Below, one piece after another: positions 1-6,493 of a stretch of 14,260 nt of DNA (its first letter is position 1; the number at the start of each line of letters is the position of its first letter). This DNA is from Pseudomonadota bacterium. GTDB lineage: Bacteria; Pseudomonadota; Alphaproteobacteria; Rhodospirillales; Rhodospirillaceae. The DNA is taken from NCBI GenBank assembly GCA_023396465.1, contig JAEWWF010000150.1, positions 1 through 14,260 on the forward strand, written 5' to 3'. The notes below the pieces were generated by a model. That model searched no databases, was not told the DNA's origin, and saw only the letters and a list, made by a program, of their open reading frames with translations. Made by a program: the position numbers and the translations under genes.

Positions 1-28
1 GGGACCCCTGCCGCGGACCAGGATCTTG

Positions 29-57
29 CCGCCCGCCGCCGGCACGGCGGGGGGCGG
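29..57. terminator. Strong GC hairpin after the nitrogenase-associated gene
   Basis: The two arms pair over 13 positions with one internal mismatch (29-34 with 52-57, then 36-41 with 45-50) around a three-base loop. It lies 18 bases past the stop codon of the minus-strand gene that ends at 75. There is no run of T after it on either strand, so it is not a textbook intrinsic terminator; it may act as an mRNA 3' stabiliser or a rho-dependent end. No gene can be supported in bases 1-74. A GTG at 45 on the minus strand opens a 15-codon frame running off the window, but it has no ribosome binding site. Confidence 0.4.
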
Positions 58-74
58 ACTCGGGTGTGGCGGCG

Positions 75-518
75 TCAGGCGGAGGCTGCCTGCGGGACAT
101 GGTGGTGGCCATGGTCGCAGCGGCCTACGGCATGCTTCTCGTCGCAGGACAGGGCGTCGGCGCGTGGGCGGAGGCCGATCCAGGTTTCGATCTGCACCGG
201 ATCGAATCCGAACTTTTTCTGCTCGCCGACCTGGAGCAGCGGCCGGCGGATCAGATCGGGGTCGGCCATCATCAGGGCCAGAGCCTTGTCGGGCGTCTGG
301 GCGTCGGGGTCGATGGCGTTGGTGCGCACCTTGGGATGCAGCTTGTTGAGCCAGGTGCTGACCGGCCGGTCCTCGAAGTAAGGCCGCAGGGATTCCGCCG
401 TCCATGACACGGCGCCCAGATCACGGAACTCGATGGTATGTCCCGCCGCTTCCAATTGGCGGCGCTGCTTGGCGTTCGCCGGGCACTCCGGCTTGCCGTA
501 GAAGATCACGTAAGCCAT
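75..518 (-). CDS. Nitrogenase-associated protein, ArsC/Spx thioredoxin-like fold
   Basis: A 147-residue protein of the ArsC/Spx superfamily, closest by recognition to the nitrogenase-associated (NifO-like) group found beside nif genes of diazotrophs. The beta-1 strand (AYVIFYGKPEC) leads to Cys12, the position of the redox cysteine in this fold. A conserved cis-Pro region lies near RRPLL (residues 91-95). The ArsC arginine triad is not obvious, so arsenate reduction is not claimed. The C-terminal 25 residues are unusual: Cys125, His129, Cys134, His136 and three consecutive His (138-140) could bind metal. The ATG at 518 has AGGAG about nine bases upstream. It diverges from the FeSII-type ferredoxin gene at 741, which supports a role around nitrogenase. 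Family assignment is fairly sure; biochemical function is unknown. Confidence 0.8.
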   Translation of the reverse strand: MAYVIFYGKPECPANAKQRRQLEAAGHTIEFRDLGAVSWTAESLRPYFEDRPVSTWLNKLHPKVRTNAIDPDAQTPDKALALMMADPDLIRRPLLQVGEQKKFGFDPVQIETWIGLRPRADALSCDEKHAVGRCDHGHHHVPQAASA

Positions 519-605
519 CGGTCTTTCTCCTCATGTGGGGCGGTGCTTGGCGGGGCGGCCTGGGGGCCTCTGCCGTTCCGTCACAGCTCCGTCATGATGA
601 ATCTC

Positions 606-635
606 TTGATAACCTGCCCTGTGATGAAATAATAG
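606..635 (+). promoter_or_regulatory. Possible sigma70-type promoter in the nitrogenase-protection divergent spacer
   Basis: TTGATA (606-611) and TAATAG (630-635) are separated by 18 bases, in an AT-richer patch of an otherwise GC-rich 222-bp spacer (519-740). This would give a leader of about 100 bases before the ferredoxin gene. TCACAG (581-586) and CTGTGA (619-624) form a widely spaced inverted repeat around the -35 element and could be half-sites for a CRP/FNR-type regulator. I found no convincing sigma54 -24/-12 element (TGGCAC-N5-TTGC) and no NifA site (TGT-N10-ACA) in this spacer, which is unexpected if the pair is strictly nif-controlled. Confidence 0.3.
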
Positions 636-740
636 TCCCTACCGTTCCTGCGCCTAATATATGTGCATATGGTGGGCGTTCCCCCCAGGTTCGGCCATTT
701 CAACCCAACCCACGCTTCCCGGAGCGCAGGAGGTTCACCC

Positions 741-1121
741 ATGGCGAACGTCACCTTTTCAAGCCCCGTAATGCCGCGCGATTGCACCGTCTATGCGGTG
801 GCCGGCGACACCTCCACCGTGCTGGCCCTGGCCAAGCGCCACGAAATCCCCATCCCCTGTCAGTGCCAGGACGGTGAATGTGGGGCCTGCCTGATCAAGG
901 TCATCCCGCTGGGTCGCAAGATCATGGCGGTGGGGCTGACCGAGAAGGAAAAGCTCACCCTCTCCGTCAATGGCAAGCTGACCAAGGAGCAGTTGTACGA
1001 CGCCGAAACCAACGACGTGCCGCCGCCCTACCGACTGGCCTGTCAGTACATCGTGCGTGACGAGGATATCCTGGTGGAGTTCTCGGGCGAGCCGGGGGGC
1101 GAGATCGACCTGCGGCGCTGA
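741..1121 (+). CDS. FeSII (Shethna)-type [2Fe-2S] ferredoxin, nitrogenase protection
   Basis: A 126-residue plant-type [2Fe-2S] ferredoxin. Likely cluster ligands are Cys42, Cys47 and Cys50 (CQDGECGAC) and Cys101 (RLACQ). The 50-residue insertion between them and the C-terminal segment ending EFSGEPGG match the Azotobacter FeSII protein as I remember it, including the FSSP-MP start and the PP-YRLACQ-IV-DED stretch. In Azotobacter, FeSII binds oxidised nitrogenase during oxygen stress and holds it in an inactive but protected complex; the same role here is inferred. Cys40 is an additional cysteine not needed for the cluster. I chose the ATG at 741 because AGGAGG sits seven bases upstream; an in-frame start 26 codons earlier lacks a binding site and adds non-homologous residues. 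It is divergent from the nitrogenase-associated gene. Confidence 0.87.
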   Translation: MANVTFSSPVMPRDCTVYAVAGDTSTVLALAKRHEIPIPCQCQDGECGACLIKVIPLGRKIMAVGLTEKEKLTLSVNGKLTKEQLYDAETNDVPPPYRLACQYIVRDEDILVEFSGEPGGEIDLRR

Positions 1122-1224
1122 CGCGCGGCCGCCCGGTGGTTGTCGCGACCGACTTTCGCGGCAGCCGCCGGCGGCAGGAGCCCGTTATGGGGAAACCGCA
1201 TCACCCCTGACGGAGGATTTGTTC

Positions 1225-1422
1225 ATGGCCAACGGCCACCGTGACACCGGCGACAGCATGGCCGGAGATCTGCTTCGTATCGTGCTCGCCATCCTTCTGC
1301 CCCCGCTCGGCGTGTTCTTCGAGGTGGGGTTTGGCAAGCACTTCTGGATCAATGTCGTGCTGACCCTGTTGGGCTATATCCCCGGCATCATCCATGCCGT
1401 GTGGGTCATCGTCCGGAAGTGA
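1225..1422 (+). CDS. Pmp3/YqaE-family small membrane protein
   Basis: A 65-residue protein with two predicted membrane segments (about residues 16-31 and 40-61) separated by a short loop. The pattern DLLRIVLAILLPPLGVFFEVG, then a second helix with LTLLGYIPGIIHAVWVI, is the signature of the Pmp3/YqaE (UPF0057) family. Members are tied to membrane potential and salt, cold or pH stress; their exact activity is not settled. The ATG at 1225 has GGAGG eight bases upstream; the in-frame ATG at 1258 would remove only the polar N-terminal tail. The gene's last codons and stop are the first copy of a 24-bp tandem repeat. It converges with the REC-Hpt gene. Confidence 0.85.
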   Translation: MANGHRDTGDSMAGDLLRIVLAILLPPLGVFFEVGFGKHFWINVVLTLLGYIPGIIHAVWVIVRK

Positions 1423-1473
1423 CGGGAGGGTATCGTCCGGAAGTGACGGGAGGGTATCATCCGGAAGTGACGG
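1408..1473. repeat. 24-bp tandem repeat, 2.75 copies, copying the 3' end of the pmp3-like gene
   Basis: Units start at 1408, 1432 and 1456. The first two are identical over 24 bases; the third is cut to 18 bases with one change (G to A at 1459). Each unit contains CCGGAAGTGACGG, which in the first copy is the coding end (V-R-K) and stop codon of the Pmp3-like gene. The repeat therefore fills most of the 58 bases between two convergent stop codons. It has no T-tract and is not an obvious terminator. Confidence 0.9.
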
Positions 1474-1480
1474 CTCGTGC

Positions 1481-2689
1481 TCAGGACGGCGCCGGCTTGC
1501 CCGCTGCCGCCGGGCCGGCTTTCGTAGTCGCGGCCGGGGAGGCCGCTGGCGCTTTCGCGGCCGGGGAGGCCGCTGGCGGTTCCGGTTTCACCAGATCAGG
1601 GCGCCAGCGGGCGATGGCGGCCTGAAGGGTGGCGTAAAGTTCCCGCCCGGTTTCGCCGCCATCGCCGGCGACGCGGTCGCGGATGACCGCCCGCATGGCG
1701 TCGATATGCGCCTTGACGACTTCCAGCGCCGCGTCATCCTGGCGGCAGCCGGGGCCGGTGGCCTCGTAAAGGCTCTTGCCGAACAGGGTGATGAGCGGAT
1801 AGCCGAAGGTGCCGCCCTCGCCACGCAATTCGTGGGCGGTCAGATTGATCGACTCGAAGTCGCGGTGGCGCATGGCAGGCACCGTGCGGGCCGAGTCGAC
1901 CCAATCGGACAGGCGCTTCAAATAGGCGCCGGCCCAGTCGTGGAAATCGGCGGCGTGGCGCTGGAGAGTGGACTCCGCTTCGTCCAGCAGCCCCTTGGGC
2001 AGCATGAAATCAGGATCGCCATCGGTCAGCCCCATCTTCTGGCGCAGCAGGTTGGGCAGCTTGAACAGCCACACGTCACCCGCCTTTCTCGGCCGCACGA
2101 TGGTGTCGCCGCTGTAGACGATGGTGGCGTGGTCCTCGCCCTCCCGCCGCCGTTCGGGGGTGCCGGCCGGCGCGGTGCCGCGATGGCGGCGGCGGTCGGG
2201 GCCGAAGTAGCCACGGGTGCAGATGACGGGGCGCGGATGATCGATCACCCAGCGCATGCGCTCGTAGACCGAGGCGACAGAGAACGGCTTGGCGAGGAAC
2301 TCGTCGGCGCCCAGGTCGCGGGCGGCTTCCACGAACTCCCGGTCGGCGGCCCCGGACAACATGATGAAGGGCATGAAGCGGTTTGGGCTTTCCTTGCGCT
2401 GGCGGACCCACTTCAGCAGCATCAGCCCGTTCACCGGCCGCATCACCATGTCGGAGATGATGAGGTCGACGCCCATGATGCCGTTGTGGGCGGCCAGCGC
2501 CCCGCGCCGCCGCAGCACCGCCACCGCTTCCTCGCCGTTGCGGGCCAGCGCGATCTTGCGAACCCCGAGCGAGCGCAGCGCCTGGGCCAGAATGTCGCGG
2601 ATGTAGAGATTGTCCTCCACCAGCAGCACCGTCAGGCGCTCCAGTGGCGAGGACGCGGGTGTTCCGGGGGAGGGGACATCGGGATGCAT
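1481..2689 (-). CDS. Response regulator with C-terminal Hpt-like domain (REC-Hpt)
   Basis: A 402-residue protein from the ATG at 2689. Residues 19-143 form a receiver: acidic pocket Glu25/Asp26 (LLVEDN), phospho-acceptor Asp80 (LIISDMVM), Ser112 (IMLSG) and Lys134 (FLAKPF). After a charged linker, residues about 230-360 are helical with LTAHELRGEGGTFG near His286. That resembles the H-x-L-[KR]-G signature of histidine phosphotransfer domains, so it may pass phosphate between its own two ends or to partners. The last 35 residues are rich in Ala and Pro and contain a nine-residue repeat. Start choice is uncertain: the ATG lacks a Shine-Dalgarno sequence but has TATAAG 11 bases upstream, so it may be leaderless; an in-frame TTG at 2755 would add 22 residues. 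It diverges from gapR. No partner kinase is visible. Confidence 0.8.
   Translation of the reverse strand: MHPDVPSPGTPASSPLERLTVLLVEDNLYIRDILAQALRSLGVRKIALARNGEEAVAVLRRRGALAAHNGIMGVDLIISDMVMRPVNGLMLLKWVRQRKESPNRFMPFIMLSGAADREFVEAARDLGADEFLAKPFSVASVYERMRWVIDHPRPVICTRGYFGPDRRRHRGTAPAGTPERRREGEDHATIVYSGDTIVRPRKAGDVWLFKLPNLLRQKMGLTDGDPDFMLPKGLLDEAESTLQRHAADFHDWAGAYLKRLSDWVDSARTVPAMRHRDFESINLTAHELRGEGGTFGYPLITLFGKSLYEATGPGCRQDDAALEVVKAHIDAMRAVIRDRVAGDGGETGRELYATLQAAIARWRPDLVKPEPPAASPAAKAPAASPAATTKAGPAAAGKPAPS
1528..1578. repeat. 27-bp in-frame tandem duplication in the REC-Hpt C-terminal tail
   Basis: Two near-complete copies of a 27-bp unit start at 1528 and 1555 (TCGCGGCCGGGGAGGCCGCT in both). 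On the minus strand they encode PAASPAAK-A followed by PAASPAAT-T, nine residues per unit, in the low-complexity tail. The length is a multiple of three, so the frame is kept. Confidence 0.85.
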
Positions 2690-2742
2690 GGTTCGGTGCT
2701 TATACGCTACCCACGGGCGGCGGCCTAGGGGCTGCTCCTCGC

Positions 2743-2771
2743 TTGATGGCGGCAATAGCGTCGGCTATCTT
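2743..2771 (+). promoter_or_regulatory. Likely promoter of gapR
   Basis: TTGATG (2743-2748) and TATCTT (2766-2771) are separated by 17 bases, a good housekeeping-sigma spacing, in the divergent spacer between the REC-Hpt gene and gapR. The predicted transcript would start near 2778, about 70 bases before the gapR ATG. Four of six bases match the usual consensus in each hexamer. Confidence 0.45.
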
Positions 2772-2847
2772 CGCCCTCCAGTCGGGCGCCGCAGTCGCGA
2801 TTCGGCGCCGTCGAAAACCGTTTCAAGACAACGAGGAATCATACGCC

Positions 2848-3116
2848 ATGGCCGACGAGACCGGCGCCCAGGCAGCAATGACGTTGGCGGCATCGCCGCC
2901 GACCAGCTCCGCTCCTTCATCGAGCGCATCGAGCGCCTGGAGGAGGAGAAGGCCAATATCGCCTCCGACATCAAGGACGTCTATGCCGAGGCCAAGTCGT
3001 CCGGCTTCGACACCAAGATCATGCGCCAGATCATCCGCATCCGGAAGATGGAGCCGCACGAGCGCGCGGAGCAGGAAGAGCTGCTCGATCTCTATCTCTC
3101 CGCCGTCGGCTACTGA
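2848..3116 (+). CDS. gapR: GapR (DUF2312) nucleoid protein, with apparent 1-base frameshift near the start
   Basis: The reading frame ending at 3116 (from GGIAADQLRSFIERIERLEE to LLDLYLSAVGY) is a nearly complete GapR, the small dimeric coiled-coil protein that binds overtwisted AT-rich DNA ahead of forks and RNA polymerase in alphaproteobacteria and stimulates topoisomerases. That frame has no ATG, GTG or TTG within reach of the expected N-terminus. The expected start (ATG 2848, with GAGGA 11 bases upstream) reads MADETGAQAA in the neighbouring frame. Restoring one A at the AA at 2877-2878 joins the two frames as AQAANDVGGIAADQ, the sequence expected for the family. This is probably a sequencing or assembly slip in a short A run, since gapR is essential in Caulobacter; a real mutation or -1 recoding is less likely. 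Joined length is about 90 residues, normal for the family. Confidence 0.82.
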
Positions 3117-3144
3117 GACCGCGCTCCGATCATCGATGCGACGC

Positions 3145-3173
3145 AGCCCCCGCCCTCTCGGCGGGGGCTTTTT
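3145..3173 (+). terminator. Intrinsic terminator after gapR
   Basis: A perfect 10-bp stem (AGCCCCCGCC, 3145-3154, with GGCGGGGGCT, 3160-3169) closes a five-base loop, and four further T bases follow. It lies 28 bases past the gapR stop and separates it from the PAS-GGDEF-EAL gene. Confidence 0.9.
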
Positions 3174-3312
3174 CGCGTCTCATCCAAGGGTATAAGGTTC
3201 CCACGGCTTTTTGTCTCGGGTCTGTAAGCCTTTTGTTGCATGGCACAATGGCGCCGCATATCCTGTGGGCAGCCCGCCGGTCCGCGGGTGCCGCTGACGA
3301 GAAACAGTGCAG

Positions 3313-5778
3313 ATGCTCGATGCTTCCGCCGACCGGCACCCTTTGCCGGCCCGCATCACCCGCGCCCTTCTCGACCACCTGCCCGATGGTGTGGCGGTGC
3401 TGGCGCAGGGGCGCGTGGTCTACGCCAACGGGGCTTTCGCGGCCCTGGTCGAGCGGCCGGTCATCCGCCTTCTGGGCGGTTCCCTCGACGAGTTGCTGGG
3501 GGACGACCTGTGCCTGACCTGCGCCGATCCGGCCGGCGATGACGGCCGCACGGTCACCTTCAGCCTGGGCGGGCGCACGACGACGCTGCATTTGCAAAGA
3601 CTGTCGGAAACCCACACCCTGGTCCTGCTGACCGACATCACCGAGCAACGGGTGGTGGAACGGGCGGTGCGCGAGGCGGAACGGCGCTGGCGCGGCATCT
3701 TCGAGAACGCCGTCGAGGGCATCTACCAGTCCACGCCCCAGGGCGGTTACATCCAGGTCAACCCGGCGTTGGCCCGCATCTACGGCTATGATACGCCGCG
3801 CGCCCTGATGGAGGGCCTGACCGACATCGCCGGCCAGCTCTACGTCGATCCCCAGGCGCGCGACCGCTTCAAGGCGCTGATGGAACGCTCCGGCGTGGTG
3901 CGCGAGTTCGAGGCCCAGGTGCGCCGCCGTGATGGCGAGGTCATCTGGATCACCGAAAACGCCCGCTGCGTCCGCGATGATGCCGGCCGGCTGCTCTACT
4001 ACGAAGGCACGGTGGAGGACATCACCGCCCGCAAGCAGGCGGAAGAGGAAATCCGCATGCTCGCCAAGGTGTTCGAGAGCGTCGCCGAGGGCATTTTGCT
4101 GATCGACGAGGGACGGGTGGTGCGTGCCGCCAACCCCGCTTTCACCGCCATCACCGGGCATCCCGCCGACGATCTGGTCGGCCATCCGGTGCGCTTGCTG
4201 GCGGCGGGGTTTCACGAGAAGAATCTGGAGCGGGACATGTGGGCCGCCGCCGCCCGCGATGGGGTGTGGCGCGGCGAGGTGTGGGCGGAGCGCGCCGGCG
4301 ACCGGCCCTTTCTCATGGATCTGTCGGTCACCACGGTGCGCGACGACAGCGGCGCGATTCTGCGCTATGTCGCCGCTTGCACCGACATCACCCGCCGCAA
4401 GGGCGACGAGGAGCGCATCCGCTTCCAGGCCAACTACGACCAGTTGACCCGTCTGCCCAACCGCCACCTGATCACCGACCGGCTGGATCAGGCGATCCTG
4501 CGGGCTCGCCGCAACGGCGGTCGGGTGGGGGTGCTGTTTCTCGACCTCGACCGCTTCAAGTACGTCAACGACAGCTACGGTCACGCCGCCGGCGACGAAC
4601 TGTTGAAGCTGACCGCCCGCCGTCTGCGCCACTGCGTGCGCATGTCCGATGCGGTGGGGCGGCTCGGCGGCGACGAGTTCCTGATCGTGCTGCCCGAGTG
4701 CGGGGCCGGCAACACCGGCGCCTATATCGCCGAGAAAGTGCTCTACAGTCTGTCGGAACCGTTCACCGTGGTCGGACGGGAACTGTTCTCGGTGCCCTCC
4801 ATAGGCATCGCCTATTGGCCGGATCATGGCGACGACGCGGCGGAACTGATCCGCAACGCCGACATCGCCATGTATCACGCCAAGCGCGGCGGCGAGCGGC
4901 GCTACGCGGCTTTCGAGGCCACCATGGCGCAGCGGTCCCTGGCGGTGCTGACCATGGAGAACGAACTGCGCATGGCGGTCGGCCGCAACGCTTTCGAGCT
5001 GCACTTTCAGCCCAAGCTCGACGCCGTGACGCAGCAGGTGACGGGGGCCGAGGCGTTGATCCGCTGGCCGCATCCGCGCCTTGGTCTCGTCAGCCCCATG
5101 CAGTTCATCCCGCTGGCCGAGGACAGCGGCCTGATCGTTCCCATGGGCCGCTGGATCCTGCGCGAAGCCTGCCGGCTGATGCAGGGCTGGCGGGCGGCGG
5201 GGATCGCTCCGACCAGCATTTCGGTCAACGTCTCGCCGCGCCAGTTCAGCGACCAGGGGCTGATCGACACCATCGCCCAAGCCCTGGAGGAAACCGGCCT
5301 GCCGCCAGCCTGCCTCGACCTGGAGATCACCGAAAGCGTCATGTCCGGCGATGTCGAGCGGGTGATCGCCACCCTGGAGGCGCTGAAGGCCATGGGCGTC
5401 ACCCTGTCGGTGGACGATTTCGGCACCGGCTATTCGTCGCTCAACTACCTTAAGACCTTCCCCATCGACACGCTGAAGATCGACCAGACCTTCGTCCGCG
5501 ATCTGATGGCGCCGTCGGGGAAGGAGGCGGCCATCTGTTCCACCATCATCACCTTGGCCCGCAACCTCGGCTTCTCGACGGTGGCCGAGGGGGTGGAGAC
5601 GCTTGAGCACGCCGCCCTGCTGGCCGACATGGGCTGCGATGCCCTGCAAGGCTATTGGTTCTCCCGTCCGCTGCCGGCGGATGATTTCGAGAGCTATCTG
5701 ATCGAGCGGGCTGGCATGGCGCCCATGGCCCGCGCGGCGCGGCCGACGGCCCTGTCGCGCACCGGCATGGCGGGATGA
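3313..5778 (+). CDS. PAS-PAS-PAS-GGDEF-EAL cyclic-di-GMP enzyme
   Basis: An 821-residue soluble sensor enzyme from the ATG at 3313 (a GTG two codons earlier is also possible; the binding site is weak). There are no membrane segments. Three PAS domains lie near residues 13-110, 126-240 and 250-362, each ending in a D-I-T linker typical of PAC motifs. The diguanylate cyclase domain has an intact GGDEF (452-456) with an RxxD inhibitory site (RMSD) five residues before it, so feedback by c-di-GMP is expected. The phosphodiesterase domain has intact EAL (580-582), a conserved Asn in SVNVSPRQF, LEITES, DDFGTGYSSL (701-710), LKIDQ and GVET, which together carry the metal-binding and catalytic residues. 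It can thus in principle both make and degrade c-di-GMP; which dominates cannot be read from sequence. The PAS ligand is unknown. It appears to be a single-gene unit behind the gapR terminator. Confidence 0.95.
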   Translation: MLDASADRHPLPARITRALLDHLPDGVAVLAQGRVVYANGAFAALVERPVIRLLGGSLDELLGDDLCLTCADPAGDDGRTVTFSLGGRTTTLHLQRLSETHTLVLLTDITEQRVVERAVREAERRWRGIFENAVEGIYQSTPQGGYIQVNPALARIYGYDTPRALMEGLTDIAGQLYVDPQARDRFKALMERSGVVREFEAQVRRRDGEVIWITENARCVRDDAGRLLYYEGTVEDITARKQAEEEIRMLAKVFESVAEGILLIDEGRVVRAANPAFTAITGHPADDLVGHPVRLLAAGFHEKNLERDMWAAAARDGVWRGEVWAERAGDRPFLMDLSVTTVRDDSGAILRYVAACTDITRRKGDEERIRFQANYDQLTRLPNRHLITDRLDQAILRARRNGGRVGVLFLDLDRFKYVNDSYGHAAGDELLKLTARRLRHCVRMSDAVGRLGGDEFLIVLPECGAGNTGAYIAEKVLYSLSEPFTVVGRELFSVPSIGIAYWPDHGDDAAELIRNADIAMYHAKRGGERRYAAFEATMAQRSLAVLTMENELRMAVGRNAFELHFQPKLDAVTQQVTGAEALIRWPHPRLGLVSPMQFIPLAEDSGLIVPMGRWILREACRLMQGWRAAGIAPTSISVNVSPRQFSDQGLIDTIAQALEETGLPPACLDLEITESVMSGDVERVIATLEALKAMGVTLSVDDFGTGYSSLNYLKTFPIDTLKIDQTFVRDLMAPSGKEAAICSTIITLARNLGFSTVAEGVETLEHAALLADMGCDALQGYWFSRPLPADDFESYLIERAGMAPMARAARPTALSRTGMAG

Positions 5779-5860
5779 TGCTTCGGCTTTAACGGCAACC
5801 CCCGGCGTTCACAGGCGTCTATCCGTCGGAAGACCATGTCATCCGACAGGAGGAGTTTCC

Positions 5861-6358
5861 ATGCGCCATACCCCCGTTCTGACCAGCCTCGCCGTGGCGG
5901 CGATGGTTGTCGCCGGACCCGCCGTCGCTGCCGACCTGCATCAGGGCCAAGCCCGGCAAATGCACCCGCAGATGGGGACGCCCCTCGACAGCACCGATGC
6001 CCGCGCCGCCGCCCGTGCGGGCGGGGTGGATTTCGAGGTGCGCGAGTTGCCTGATGGCACCACGGTGATGGTGGTCACCCAGCGCCACGCCTACCCGCAG
6101 TTGTTCGCCGCCGAGGTGGCCGGCCGAACCAGCGTCGAGGAAGGCCAGGGCCTTGGGGGGGCAAGCGGTTCCGTCGGTGACGGCACCAGCGCGGCGGTGC
6201 CGGTGACCAATCCCGATGCCATGATCGGGGGGGACGGCTCCATCGCGGTGCGGCCGGGAGGGGCGCCCCAGGCCGGCACTCTCGGCACCATGAGCGAGCC
6301 TTCCTCCGGTAGCCTGGGCGGTGTCAGCCACTACGGGGCCGGCGGTCCGGTGAACTGA
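5861..6358 (+). CDS. Exported protein of unknown function
   Basis: A 165-residue protein with a clear Sec signal peptide: a basic N-terminus (MRHTP), a hydrophobic core LAVAAMVVAG, and an AVAA cleavage region near residue 23-24. The mature part begins Gln/His-rich. It then has a short beta-like core (VDFEVRELPDGTTVMVVTQR, residues 55-74) and a long Gly/Ser/Ala-rich, probably disordered C-terminal half. It has no cysteines and no membrane segment, so it is likely periplasmic or secreted. The ATG at 5861 has AGGAGG six bases upstream, and codon use matches its neighbours, so the gene is very likely real. I do not recognise the family. It follows the c-di-GMP enzyme by 82 bases on the same strand, and co-transcription is possible. 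Confidence 0.75.
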   Translation: MRHTPVLTSLAVAAMVVAGPAVAADLHQGQARQMHPQMGTPLDSTDARAAARAGGVDFEVRELPDGTTVMVVTQRHAYPQLFAAEVAGRTSVEEGQGLGGASGSVGDGTSAAVPVTNPDAMIGGDGSIAVRPGGAPQAGTLGTMSEPSSGSLGGVSHYGAGGPVN

Positions 6359-6389
6359 TCCCTGGCGGATGCCGGTGCGGGTCTGCCAA

Positions 6390-6411
6390 GGGCGGCCCGT
6401 TGGCGCCGCCC
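6390..6411. terminator. Hairpin between the convergent exported-protein and receiver genes
   Basis: A perfect 7-bp stem (GGGCGGC, 6390-6396, with GCCGCCC, 6405-6411) has an eight-base loop, 31 bases past the plus-strand stop codon. It is followed by GGTTCTCT, only weakly T-rich, so this is at best a modest terminator for the plus strand. Confidence 0.4.
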
Positions 6412-6441
6412 GGTTCTCTGCCGCTGCTTTCGCCGTCGATG

Positions 6442-6493
6442 TCAGGCGCTCAACTGGCCCGTGGTGGTCAGGCGGCCAACTGGCCGACGGTGG
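6442..6493. repeat. 26-bp imperfect tandem duplication of the receiver gene's 3' end
   Basis: TCAGGCGCTCAACTGGCC (6442-6459) and TCAGGCGGCCAACTGGCC (6468-6485) lie 26 bases apart, and each is followed by an eight-base segment ending GGTGG. The second copy holds the last codons and stop of the DivK-type gene on the minus strand; the first lies just past the stop. About five of 26 positions differ. Confidence 0.75.

Noticed and set aside
1..45. Start of another minus-strand gene from the GTG at 45
   Set aside because: Only 15 codons are visible, with no ribosome binding site and within a strong hairpin, so it cannot be supported.
519..740. NifA upstream activator or sigma54 promoter between the two nitrogenase-linked genes
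   Set aside because: I found no TGT-N10-ACA and no TGGCAC-N5-TTGC arrangement on either strand in this spacer.
1163..1174. GCCGCCGGCGGC palindrome after the ferredoxin gene as a terminator
   Set aside because: It is a perfect palindrome without a loop and without a T-tract, and such GC palindromes occur often by chance in this DNA.
1394..2728. Open frame of 444 codons on the plus strand, antisense to the REC-Hpt gene
   Set aside because: The translation is a His/Gly/Gln-rich shadow with no motif, while the minus strand has a complete receiver domain.
3239..3258. TGGCAC-like sequence upstream of the PAS-GGDEF-EAL gene as a sigma54 promoter
   Set aside because: The -24-like element is present, but the -12 element (TTGC) is absent at the right spacing.
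3130..5649. Open frame of 839 codons on the minus strand, antisense to the PAS-GGDEF-EAL gene
   Set aside because: It mirrors the plus-strand codons in high-GC DNA, has shadow composition rich in His, Gln, Gly and Ala, and shows no domain; the plus strand has three PAS domains and intact GGDEF and EAL motifs.
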